The notes beneath the pieces are model-generated. The model saw only the letters and a program-made list of their open reading frames with translations. It ran no database searches and was not told the DNA's origin. This document shows, piece after piece, positions 9,028-16,493 of a DNA stretch of 64,000 bases; the first letter of the stretch is position 1, and each line of letters starts with the position of its first letter. This DNA comes from Rhodanobacter spathiphylli B39 (lineage in GTDB: Bacteria > Pseudomonadota > Gammaproteobacteria > Xanthomonadales > Rhodanobacteraceae): NCBI RefSeq assembly GCF_000264295.1, contig NZ_AJXT01000012.1, positions 62,001 through 126,000 on the forward strand, given 5' to 3'. A program made the position numbers and the translations under genes.

Positions 9028-10188
9028 TCAGGGCGGGGAGGTGCCTCCTGCTTGCCGCTGCGTACGCGCCAGCGTGGCCAGCAGGGTGAACAGCAGCAGG
9101 GCCGCACCGCCATTGTGTGCAGTCGCCACCGGCAGCGGCAGGCCCAGGTAGACGTTGCTGATGCCCAGCATGACCTGGATCGCCAGCGCCAGAACGATCG
9201 CCAGGCCGGCCAGGCGCAGGCCGCGCCGCGCCGCGCCAACCGCCAGCGCGCCGAGGTAGCAGAACACCACCAGCGCGCCGATCCGGTGGGCGATCTGGAT
9301 CGCGCTGCGCGCGGCCATGTCCAGCACACCACCCTCGTAGTTCACGCCGATGCCGCGCCACAGCACGAAGCCTTCGTGGAAATCGGTCGGCGGCGTCCAC
9401 TGGCCGAGGCATTGCGGGAACGAGCCCGGACCATAGCCGCAGGCCAGCGCGGCGTAGTTCGCGGAGGTCCAGCCGCCCAGCGCGATCTGGCAGAACAGCA
9501 GCACCACGCCGAGCGCGACCCAGCGGCGCAAGCCGGCATGCCGGTCGTCCGCCGCGGCCACGCCCGCGAAGCGCAGCGCGGCCCAGGCCAGCAAGGCGAA
9601 CGTGGCCATGCCACCGAGCAGGTGGCCCATCACCACCACCGGCTTCAGCAGCAGGGTCACCGTCCACATGCCGAGCATGGCCTGGAAGATGATCACCGCC
9701 AGCGCCAGCACGCAGATCCTCCATGCGCCCGGACGCGGCAGCCGGGCCGCGGCGATCAGCGGCAGCGCGATCGCGCAGGCGGCCAGCAGCGACGACCACA
9801 GGTGTTCGCCGCGCATGTACAGGCCCACCCCGAGCGCCGCGAACAGCGCCCCGGCAACGATTGCCAGCAGCGCAGCGCGACGGCGCCAGCTCGCCAGCAC
9901 GGCCAGCAGCAGCACCATCACGCCCAGGGTGCCGGCGAGGAAGCGGTGCACCTGCTCGCGCCAGGCCTTGTGCGCTTCGTACGGACGATCGGGGAAGCTC
10001 GCATCGGCGTGGGCCACCGCCTGCGCGTGCTGCGGCCAGGTCACCTGGCCGTAGCAGGTCGGCCAGTCCGGGCAGGACAGGCCGGCGTTGGACAGCCGCA
10101 CGAACGCGCCGAACATCACCAGCCCGAATGCAAACACGGTGGCGAACAGGGCCAGCCAGCGCAATGCCTTCACCGCATGCCGGGACAT
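9028..10188 (-). CDS. ctaA: Heme A synthase (COX15/CtaA family)
   Basis: A 386-residue membrane enzyme that oxidises the C8 methyl of heme O to a formyl group, giving heme A. The two-bundle architecture of the family is visible: N-terminal half starting with GAFVRLSNAGLSCPDWPTCYG and E(QV)HR, and a C-terminal half with HRIGALVVF and AHNGGAAL supplying heme-ligand histidines. Start ATG at 10188 overlaps the stop of the preceding gene by one base (TGATG); the longer upstream frame is a shadow. Cotranscribed with SURF1, the CxxxC protein, EF-hand protein and ctaB. Confidence 0.93.
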   Translation of the reverse strand: MSRHAVKALRWLALFATVFAFGLVMFGAFVRLSNAGLSCPDWPTCYGQVTWPQHAQAVAHADASFPDRPYEAHKAWREQVHRFLAGTLGVMVLLLAVLASWRRRAALLAIVAGALFAALGVGLYMRGEHLWSSLLAACAIALPLIAAARLPRPGAWRICVLALAVIIFQAMLGMWTVTLLLKPVVVMGHLLGGMATFALLAWAALRFAGVAAADDRHAGLRRWVALGVVLLFCQIALGGWTSANYAALACGYGPGSFPQCLGQWTPPTDFHEGFVLWRGIGVNYEGGVLDMAARSAIQIAHRIGALVVFCYLGALAVGAARRGLRLAGLAIVLALAIQVMLGISNVYLGLPLPVATAHNGGAALLLFTLLATLARTQRQAGGTSPP

Positions 10189-10760
10189 CACTTGATCACC
10201 TTCAGCATGTCGCGCAACAGGCCGGGCACATCGAAACCTGCCGGATACAGCGACAGCGCGGTGCCATTGGACTCGACCAGCACCGCACTGATGCTGTCCG
10301 GCGTGGACGGTACATACGTGGCCAGCTTGCCTTCGACATCGCGACCGAAGATCCAGTAAGCCTGCATCGCGGTGCGCTGGTTCGCATCCGCCGGCGGCGC
10401 GCCGATGTAGAGCAGACGCAGGCGCGACTGATTGCGATTGAGCATGACCCGCGCCTTGGCAATCCCTGTCAGCGTCTCGAAGCAATGCGCCGCGCAGTCC
10501 GGGCCGGCCAGCGCCACCAGGGTGAAGCGCGGCGAGCTGTCGCGCCACGCATAGGTCTTTCCGTCAGCAAGCTCCACGCGCAACTGCTCGGCCACGAAGT
10601 TGCGCTGCGGCACGATCGCCTCGCCGTTGCCCTTGGTGCCGGGCATCCAGCCCGCCCAGCCCAGCAGGGTGGCGGCGATCATCGGTGCGGCGAAAACCAG
10701 GGCTACCAGCACCAGGAAGATTCGGCTCTTGCGCACGGCGGCGGGATCGGCAGCATTCAT
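10188..10760 (-). CDS. Membrane-anchored thioredoxin/SCO-like protein of the cox cluster
   Basis: A 190-residue protein with one N-terminal transmembrane segment (residues about 13-40) and a periplasmic part. The conserved spot GPDCAAHCFETL has a C-x3-C pair, the spacing of SCO copper chaperones, although the classical CP ending is missing. Families of this kind sit between SURF1 and heme A synthase in many gammaproteobacteria and are presumed oxidase assembly factors. It overlaps SURF1 by 4 bases (ATGA) and ctaA by 1 base. A role in CuA maturation or thiol handling is inference; no recognisable full SCO gene is in the window. Confidence 0.68.
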   Translation of the reverse strand: MNAADPAAVRKSRIFLVLVALVFAAPMIAATLLGWAGWMPGTKGNGEAIVPQRNFVAEQLRVELADGKTYAWRDSSPRFTLVALAGPDCAAHCFETLTGIAKARVMLNRNQSRLRLLYIGAPPADANQRTAMQAYWIFGRDVEGKLATYVPSTPDSISAVLVESNGTALSLYPAGFDVPGLLRDMLKVIK

Positions 10761-11521
10761 CGGACGTCGTCAACTCTGGTGGAATCGGGTTTGCGCGGTT
10801 TGCGCTTGCGATGCACGACCAGCAGGATCACCACCGCGGCGAGCGCAAAGGTGAACCACTGGAAGGCATAGGCCCGATGCCGCGCCGGCGGCATCGAGGA
10901 GAAATCGAGCGTGTGCACGCGCACGTAGATCGACGCGGGGTCGGCATCCAGCGCCAGCAGGTGGGGATACAGGGGCTGGCCGAGATCGCGCGCGACTTCG
11001 CTGGTGTCGAGGAAGATCGTGGTCTTTGGCCAGCCTGCCTGGCGGGCCAGCGCGTTGCCGCCCATCTCGAAACCCGACGGCGGCGGCGGCACGTACAGGC
11101 CCTGCAAGGTCACCTCGCCGGCGGGTAGCGGCGGCAGCTGGGGCGTCTTGCCATTGCCGTTGCCGGGCAGGAAGCCGAGGTCGACCAGCAGCAGACGCGA
11201 GTCGCCATGCAGCGCCAGCGGCACGAAGACCTCGACCCCGCCAAGCCCGTCGTGCTTCGGGTTGTCCAGCAGGTAGATGCGGTCGGCCAGGTAACGGCCG
11301 TGAACCCGCACCCGCGCGAAGCGATCCGCCGCCGGCATCGACGAGCCCGACGCCGGCGGGAAGTCCTGTACGGGTGCCGTGGCCGCCGCGGCATACCGTC
11401 GCAGAAGGGCTTCCTTGAAGTCGGCACGATGCAGCTGCCAGAAGCCCAGACGCACGAACAGCAAGGCTCCGGCCACGGTCAGCAGCAGCGCCCACCACGA
11501 CGGACGGCGAAAACCGCTCAC
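10757..11521 (-). CDS. SURF1 family cytochrome oxidase assembly protein
   Basis: A 254-residue SURF1 homologue with the expected two transmembrane helices, one at residues about 8-25 and one near residues 215-235, flanking a periplasmic domain. Family hallmarks seen: LGFWQLHRADFKEAL near residues 25-40 and the C-terminal RHRAYAFQWFTFALA motif. SURF1 helps place heme A into subunit I of aa3 oxidase. First gene of the minus-strand assembly operon; the divergent DUF2909 gene starts 59 bases away, and a TATACT at 11545-11550 in this gap may be part of a promoter for the latter. Confidence 0.92.
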   Translation of the reverse strand: MSGFRRPSWWALLLTVAGALLFVRLGFWQLHRADFKEALLRRYAAAATAPVQDFPPASGSSMPAADRFARVRVHGRYLADRIYLLDNPKHDGLGGVEVFVPLALHGDSRLLLVDLGFLPGNGNGKTPQLPPLPAGEVTLQGLYVPPPPSGFEMGGNALARQAGWPKTTIFLDTSEVARDLGQPLYPHLLALDADPASIYVRVHTLDFSSMPPARHRAYAFQWFTFALAAVVILLVVHRKRKPRKPDSTRVDDVR

Positions 11522-11580
11522 GCCGGGCGCCTGCCAGCGACCGCTATACTGGGCATGTCGAACTGGATCGGATCAATCAC

Positions 11581-11796
11581 GTGGAAACCGTCTATAAATT
11601 TGCGCTGGTCGTGGTGCTGCTGGTGGTGATCTTCAGCCTCGGCCAGGCGCTGTTCTTCATGATGAAGGATCAGGACGACGACCGACGCACGGTATGGGCC
11701 CTGACCCGCCGCATCGGCCTGTCCCTGCTCCTGATCGCGATGGTGATCATCGGCTGGAAGATGGGCTGGATCCATCCGCACGACGTCGGCCAGTAA
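11581..11796 (+). CDS. DUF2909 twin-transmembrane protein
   Basis: A 71-residue protein with two hydrophobic helices (residues about 6-28 and 44-62) separated by a charged loop KDQDDDRRTVWALTRR. This matches the DUF2909 family commonly found beside SURF1 in aa3 oxidase clusters. The start is GTG; an out-of-frame ATG 26 bases upstream does not encode the family. Unusually it is on the opposite strand to the rest of the oxidase genes and ends at a bidirectional terminator. Role unknown; probably a small assembly or accessory subunit. Confidence 0.82.
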   Translation: METVYKFALVVVLLVVIFSLGQALFFMMKDQDDDRRTVWALTRRIGLSLLLIAMVIIGWKMGWIHPHDVGQ

Positions 11797-11844
11797 TTGT
11801 AGCGGTTGTACCGCCGGCCCGCCCGCCGAGACGGACTCGCCAGC

Positions 11845-11877
11845 AACAAAAAACCCGCCAATGGCGGGTTTTTTGTT
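11845..11877. terminator. Bidirectional rho-independent terminator
   Basis: Perfect 15-bp stem AACAAAAAACCCGCC / GGCGGGTTTTTTGTT with a 3-base AAT loop. Each strand ends in a T-rich tract, so it can stop DUF2909 transcripts on the plus strand and the oxidase operon (after ctaE) on the minus strand. Confidence 0.92.
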
Positions 11878-11887
11878 GTTTTCGGCC

Positions 11888-11976
11888 CTGCTCTCCGCGA
11901 GAGGGCCTCGCGTCGCTCTTCTGAAGAGTCCGGCCCGGACGGCCGGTCTTGCTCTTCGCGAGAAGGACCTCGCGTC
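11888..11976. repeat. Short direct repeats with nested mini-hairpins beside ctaE
   Basis: Two near-identical units, GCTCTCCGCGAGAGGGCC (from 11890) and GCTCTTCGCGAGAAGGAC (from 11951), each continuing CTCGCGTC, are spaced 61 bases apart. Each is internally palindromic (CTCTC-CGC-GAGAG). Between them lie two more hairpins, CTCTT-CTG-AAGAG and CCGGCC/GGCCGG. The second unit runs up to the ctaE stop codon. Confidence 0.6.
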
Positions 11977-12862
11977 AGAGAATATAGACGAACATGAACA
12001 GGCCGAGCCAGACCACGTCGACGAAGTGCCAGTACCAGGCCACGGCTTCGAAACCGAAATGGTGCTCCTTGTTGAAGTGACCCGCCAGCACGCGGAACCA
12101 GATCACCGCCAGCATGATCGTGCCCAGCGTCACGTGCAGGCCATGGAAGCCGGTCAGCATGAAGAAGGTCGAGCCATAGACGCCGCTGTGCAGGGTCAGG
12201 TTGAGCTCGCGGTAGGCCTCCATGTACTCGTGGGCCTGGAAGTACAGGAAGGTCGCGCCGAGCAGGACGGTGAGGCCCAGGAACAGCAGGATCTTGCCGC
12301 GATGGCCCGCGCGCAGCGCGTGGTGCGCGATCGTCACGGTGACGCTGGAGGTCAGCAGGATCAGCGTGTTCAGCAGCGGCAGGCCCCAGGCCGGCACGGT
12401 GTGGAAGGAACCGCCGATCTGTTCCGGGCCGTTGCCGCCGTTGGCGCCCCACGCGGCAGCGTAGTCGCTCCACAGGAACTGGTGGGTCAGCACGCCATGG
12501 CCGTCACCGCCGAGCCACGGCACGGAAAACATGCGGATGTAGAACAGCGCACCGAAGAATGCGCCGAAGAACATCACCTCGGAGAAGATGAACCACATCA
12601 TGCCCATGCGGAACGAGGTGTCGACCTGGTGGCTGTAGCTGCCGGCCAGCGATTCGCGGATCACCGAGCGGAACCAGCCGAAGAACATGGCAAACACGCC
12701 GATCACGCCGACGGTCAGCACGGTCTTGCCGAAGCCGGCTTCACCGGGCGCCGCATTCAGCCAGTGCGCGGCACCGAACACGGTGAGGAACATGACCACC
12801 GCGGCCACAATCGGCCACTGGCTCTTGGCCGGTACGAAATAAGCGTCGTGCTGCTGACCCAT
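11975..12862 (-). CDS. ctaE: Cytochrome c oxidase subunit III
   Basis: A 295-residue polytopic subunit of the aa3-type terminal oxidase in the inner membrane. Seven hydrophobic helices are evident; hallmarks include FSEVMFFGAFFGALFY and the C-terminal segment GFHGLHVTLGT...FVDVVWLGLF. Subunit III stabilises proton pumping by the catalytic core. It is the last gene of the operon DUF2244-ctaC-ctaD-small ORF-ctaE and is followed by the terminator at 11845-11877. Confidence 0.96.
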   Translation of the reverse strand: MGQQHDAYFVPAKSQWPIVAAVVMFLTVFGAAHWLNAAPGEAGFGKTVLTVGVIGVFAMFFGWFRSVIRESLAGSYSHQVDTSFRMGMMWFIFSEVMFFGAFFGALFYIRMFSVPWLGGDGHGVLTHQFLWSDYAAAWGANGGNGPEQIGGSFHTVPAWGLPLLNTLILLTSSVTVTIAHHALRAGHRGKILLFLGLTVLLGATFLYFQAHEYMEAYRELNLTLHSGVYGSTFFMLTGFHGLHVTLGTIMLAVIWFRVLAGHFNKEHHFGFEAVAWYWHFVDVVWLGLFMFVYIL

Positions 12863-12976
12863 GGTGTAACCCCGTGGATTTCTCTTGATGGCTCTGCCCC
12901 GTCGTGCCGCCCGGGGAACTGCGTGCCGGCCGCCGCCACGGCGAACCGGTGAAAACTCTGTGGCAATCGCGACCGA

Positions 12977-13120
12977 CTACTTCATCAACACGATCTGCAC
13001 GAACGAAATCAGGAAGAAGAACGCCACGATCGCCACCAGCACCGTCACGGTGCGTCGGACGCCCCGGCGGCGACTGTCGTCGCCATCGGCGACCGGAGAC
13101 CTCGTCGTTTCCTGCTTCAT
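12977..13120 (-). CDS. 47-residue single-helix membrane peptide between subunits I and III
   Basis: Too short for routine ORF lists: ATG at 13120, TAG at 12977-12979, with AGGAA about 12 bases upstream of the start. The peptide has a charged N-terminus (MKQETTRSPVADGDDSRRRG) and one transmembrane helix (TVTVLVAIVAFFFLISFVQI). Its place is where ctaG (Cox11, the CuB chaperone) and its small partner normally sit, and the shape resembles a 'cytochrome oxidase small assembly protein' or the membrane anchor of CtaG without its copper domain. Function is inferred from position only. Confidence 0.68.
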   Translation of the reverse strand: MKQETTRSPVADGDDSRRRGVRRTVTVLVAIVAFFFLISFVQIVLMK

Positions 13121-13175
13121 CTGCTGCCTGTTCCTGTGCGACATCCCGGCGCTGGCCAGGATGCCGCGAAAACCG

Positions 13176-14792
13176 TCAATCGTTCACGTGACCGTGCGCC
13201 AGTTCGTCGTCGTTGATCACCGGCGGCACTTCGAAGGTGTGATGCGGTGCCGGCGACGGCACGGTCCACTCCAGGCCCTTGGCACCTTCCCACACGCGGT
13301 CGGTGGCCTTCTTCTTGGAGAAGAACGCGCAGTGGATCAGCACGCCGATGAAGATCAGCTGGGTGGCGCCGAACAGGAAGCCGCCGATCGAGCTGATCAT
13401 GTTGAAGTTGGCGAACGCGACGTTGTAGTCGGGGATGCGGCGCGGCATGCCGGCCAGGCCAAGGAAGTGCTGCGGGAAGAACAGCACGTTGACCCAGATC
13501 ACGCTGTTCCAGAAGTGCACCTTGCCCCAGAACTCGCTGTACATGTTGCCGGTCCACTTCGGCATCCAGTAGTAGGCCGCCGAGATGATCGCGAACAGCG
13601 CGCCGGTCACCAGCACGTAATGGAAATGCGCCACCACGAAATAGGTGTCGTGATACTGGAAGTCGGCCGGCACCAGCGCCAGCATCAGGCCGGAGAAGCC
13701 GCCGATGGTGAACAGGATGATGAACGCCAGCGAGAACAGCATCGGCGTCTCGAACGTCATCGAACCGCCCCACATGGTGGCGACCCAGTTGAACACCTTC
13801 ACGCCGGTCGGCACCGAGATCAGCATGGTGGCGTACATGAAGAAGATTTCCGCGCCCAGCGGCAGGCCGACCGCGAACATGTGGTGCGCCCACACGATGA
13901 ACGACAGGAAGGCGATGCAGGCGATCGCGAACACCATCGCTTTGTAGCCGAAGATCGGCTTGCGCGCGAAGGTCGGCACCACTTCCGAGATGATCCCGAA
14001 CGCGGGCAGGATCATGATGTAGACCTCGGGATGGCCGAAGAACCAGAAGATGTGCTGGTACAGGACGGGGTCGCCGCCGCCGCCCGGGTTGAAGAAGTTG
14101 GTGCCGAAATACTTGTCGGTGAGCAGCATGGTCACCGCACCGGCCAGCACCGGCATCACGGCGATCAGCAGGAACGCGGTGATCAGCCAGCTCCACACGA
14201 ACACCGGCATCTTCAGCAGGTCCATGCCCGGCGCGCGCATGTTGAGGATGGTGGCGATGATGTTGATCGCGCCCATGATCGAGCTGATGCCCATCAGGTG
14301 GACCGCGAACACCACGTAGGCCAGCGAGTCGCTCTGCAGCGCCAGCGGCGGATACATGGTCCAGCCACCGGCCGGGCCACCGCCGGGCATGAACAGGGTG
14401 GACAGCATCAGGATGAAGGCGAACGGCAGGATCCAGAACGACAGGTTGTTCATGCGCGGCAACGCCATGTCCGGCGCGCCCACCATCAGCGGGATCATCC
14501 AGTTACCGAGGCCGACGAAGGCCGGCATGATCGCGCCGAAGATCATCACCAGCGCGTGCATCGTGGTCAGCTGGTTGAAGAAGTACGGCTGCATCAGCTG
14601 CATGCCGGGCTTGAACAGCTCGGCACGGATACCCATCGCGAAGCTGCCGCCGATGAAGAACATCGTCAGCGCGAAGATCAGATACAGCGTGCCGATGTCC
14701 TTGTGGTTGGTGGACATGACCCAGCGCTGGAAGAAATTCTTCGGCGCGCCGTGGTGATCATCATGGTGATCATGGGTGGCTGCGTGGGACAT
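13176..14792 (-). CDS. ctaD: Cytochrome c oxidase subunit I
   Basis: The 538-residue catalytic subunit that binds heme a and the heme a3-CuB centre and reduces O2 to water while pumping protons. Twelve helices and the metal ligands are visible: TTMHALVMIFGA (heme a), WFFGHPEVYI (CuB His with cross-linked Tyr and K-channel residues), WAHHMF (CuB His pair), and HDTYFVVAHFHYVL (heme a3 and a). A His/Asp-rich N-terminus (HDHHDDHH) precedes the first helix. Within the ctaC-ctaD-ctaE operon. Confidence 0.97.
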   Translation of the reverse strand: MSHAATHDHHDDHHGAPKNFFQRWVMSTNHKDIGTLYLIFALTMFFIGGSFAMGIRAELFKPGMQLMQPYFFNQLTTMHALVMIFGAIMPAFVGLGNWMIPLMVGAPDMALPRMNNLSFWILPFAFILMLSTLFMPGGGPAGGWTMYPPLALQSDSLAYVVFAVHLMGISSIMGAINIIATILNMRAPGMDLLKMPVFVWSWLITAFLLIAVMPVLAGAVTMLLTDKYFGTNFFNPGGGGDPVLYQHIFWFFGHPEVYIMILPAFGIISEVVPTFARKPIFGYKAMVFAIACIAFLSFIVWAHHMFAVGLPLGAEIFFMYATMLISVPTGVKVFNWVATMWGGSMTFETPMLFSLAFIILFTIGGFSGLMLALVPADFQYHDTYFVVAHFHYVLVTGALFAIISAAYYWMPKWTGNMYSEFWGKVHFWNSVIWVNVLFFPQHFLGLAGMPRRIPDYNVAFANFNMISSIGGFLFGATQLIFIGVLIHCAFFSKKKATDRVWEGAKGLEWTVPSPAPHHTFEVPPVINDDELAHGHVND

Positions 14793-14860
14793 GACGTACC
14801 TCTAACCTGAAAGTGGAATGCAACTGCGAAATGAAGTCGTGCCGACGAGACTGACGCGGG

Positions 14861-15772
14861 TCAGCCCTGCTTGCCACCGGCCGGGGTGGCGACCTGTGCG
14901 GTTTGCGGCGTGGCGGCGGGCGCGGTGGACTGCGTCTCCTGCTCGGCCAGCCACTTGGCGAAGTCCGCCTTGGACTTCACCACCACCACGATCGGCATGA
15001 AGCCGTGATCCTGGCCGCACAACTCGGCGCACTGGCCGCGATAGGTGCCCGGCGTGGTGAAGTTGGCCCACGCGGCATTGATGATTCCGGGGATCGCGTC
15101 GATCTTCCAGCCGGTCGCCGGCACCCACCAGGAGTGGATCACGTCGCCGCTGGTGATCACGAAGCGGATCTTGGTGTCGACCGGCACGACCAGCGGCTTG
15201 TCGACATTCAGCAGGTAGGTGCTTTCGTCGCCGACCTTGACCGCGAACGGGTCCATGCCCGAACCAAGCTGGCGGGTCTGGTCGCTCTGCGTATCCAGCT
15301 TGGACATGAAGCCGACCTTGTCGATCGACTTGCCCATGTAATCGACATAGTCGTAGCGCCACTTCCACTGGTAGCCGGTGACCTTGACGGTCATCTGCGA
15401 GCCGGTGGTGTCGGCCCAGCTGGTGAGGCCGCCGGTGGCCAGGTAAGCCAGGGTGATCAGGATCAGCACCGGGATGGTGGTCCAGATGACTTCCACCATG
15501 GTGTTGTGTGACCACTTCTCGGCGACCGCACCCCGCGATTTGCGGAAGCGGAACATCGCCACGAACATCGCCCCGAACACCAGCACGCCGATCACCGTGC
15601 ACACGGCCAGCGAGATGTTGTTGAGGTGGTAGGCCACCGGCGACCAGGTGCTGGCGCCGCGCTCCATGTTCAGTTGCCACGGACCGGGGGCGGCCAGGGC
15701 CACGCTGCCGAACGATGCAAGGGCGAGAGCCGCCGCTGCCGTGAATGATCGCCTGATGCCGCCAGATGTCAT
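14861..15772 (-). CDS. ctaC: Cytochrome c oxidase subunit II
   Basis: A 303-residue subunit that accepts electrons from cytochrome c through the dinuclear CuA site. Seen: signal peptide (MTSGGIRRSFTAAAALALAS), two transmembrane helices, the aromatic stretch TGYQWKWRYDY, and CuA ligands in DVIHSWW and CAELCGQDHGFMP. There is no C-terminal cytochrome c domain, so this is an aa3 and not a caa3 oxidase; the tail is an Ala/Thr/Gln-rich linker. ATG at 15772 overlaps the DUF2244 stop (ATGA). Confidence 0.96.
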   Translation of the reverse strand: MTSGGIRRSFTAAAALALASFGSVALAAPGPWQLNMERGASTWSPVAYHLNNISLAVCTVIGVLVFGAMFVAMFRFRKSRGAVAEKWSHNTMVEVIWTTIPVLILITLAYLATGGLTSWADTTGSQMTVKVTGYQWKWRYDYVDYMGKSIDKVGFMSKLDTQSDQTRQLGSGMDPFAVKVGDESTYLLNVDKPLVVPVDTKIRFVITSGDVIHSWWVPATGWKIDAIPGIINAAWANFTTPGTYRGQCAELCGQDHGFMPIVVVVKSKADFAKWLAEQETQSTAPAATPQTAQVATPAGGKQG

Positions 15773-16278
15773 GTCTTGCACCTTTGTTGAACCTGCTTGC
15801 GTGGCTGTCCATTGAATTCGGCCAGCAACACCATGAGTTTCTTCGACAGCTCGACGCGTTCCTGATCCGCCAGGAAAACGCCGATCTCCAGCTCGCGCCC
15901 GTGCGATGACAGCAGCAGCCGCTGGCGCCCGTTGGCGGGCTCCAGCAACACGCGCACCCAGTACGACTGGAAACGCATGCGGCGCCGGCCTGGCAGCGAT
16001 TGCACCTCCAGCGACACGGCGTCGAGAGTGATGCACTCACTACGGTCACCGGCCCGCCAGGCCACGCTCAGGGCGAAGGCCACGGCGGCGGATTCAACCA
16101 GGGCAAACAGCGGAGCGAACACATTCCCCTGCCACGATCCCAGTCCAGCCGTCATCAGCACCAGCGCTACCAGAACCATGATCAGTCGACGCAGACCGCG
16201 CCGGCTGAGCGTGCGATTGGGCTTGAGCCACATCGTCACGCAGGGCAAGCCGGCGGTAGCTGGTCGAAGCACGATCAT
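15769..16278 (-). CDS. DUF2244 membrane protein at the head of the oxidase operon
   Basis: A 169-residue integral membrane protein with two adjacent hydrophobic helices (about residues 33-75) and a cytoplasmic C-terminal part rich in basic and aromatic residues. DUF2244 proteins commonly precede ctaC in proteobacteria; the role is unknown but presumably in oxidase assembly. ATG at 16278 chosen to match family length; the frame continues 57 codons upstream with low-complexity sequence. Overlaps ctaC by 4 bases, and faces putA with a divergent promoter region of about 215 bases. Confidence 0.8.
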   Translation of the reverse strand: MIVLRPATAGLPCVTMWLKPNRTLSRRGLRRLIMVLVALVLMTAGLGSWQGNVFAPLFALVESAAVAFALSVAWRAGDRSECITLDAVSLEVQSLPGRRRMRFQSYWVRVLLEPANGRQRLLLSSHGRELEIGVFLADQERVELSKKLMVLLAEFNGQPRKQVQQRCKT

Positions 16279-16443
16279 GGGGACCCGGCGTGCCTGGAAC
16301 GCGGGAATGATAGGCCGCGGCGGCGCAACGGGCAAGAATGTCGCACCCCGTTGACCTGGATCACGTCTCGGGGCAGGGCTTGCGGACATGCTCGCTTCCC
16401 CTGCGGAAAGCGGCCGCAGCCGCCCGAAACGGCAGGCTGCGGC

Positions 16444-16449
16444 GTACAA
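16444..16449 (+). promoter_or_regulatory. Candidate -10 box for putA
   Basis: TACAAT is an isolated AT-rich hexamer 45 bases before the putA GTG start in a GC-rich divergent region. No convincing -35 was found. Confidence 0.3.
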
Positions 16450-16493
16450 TCCCGCGCTTCCCTCCGCCCCGAGCGGATTCTGGCAAGCTTCCC

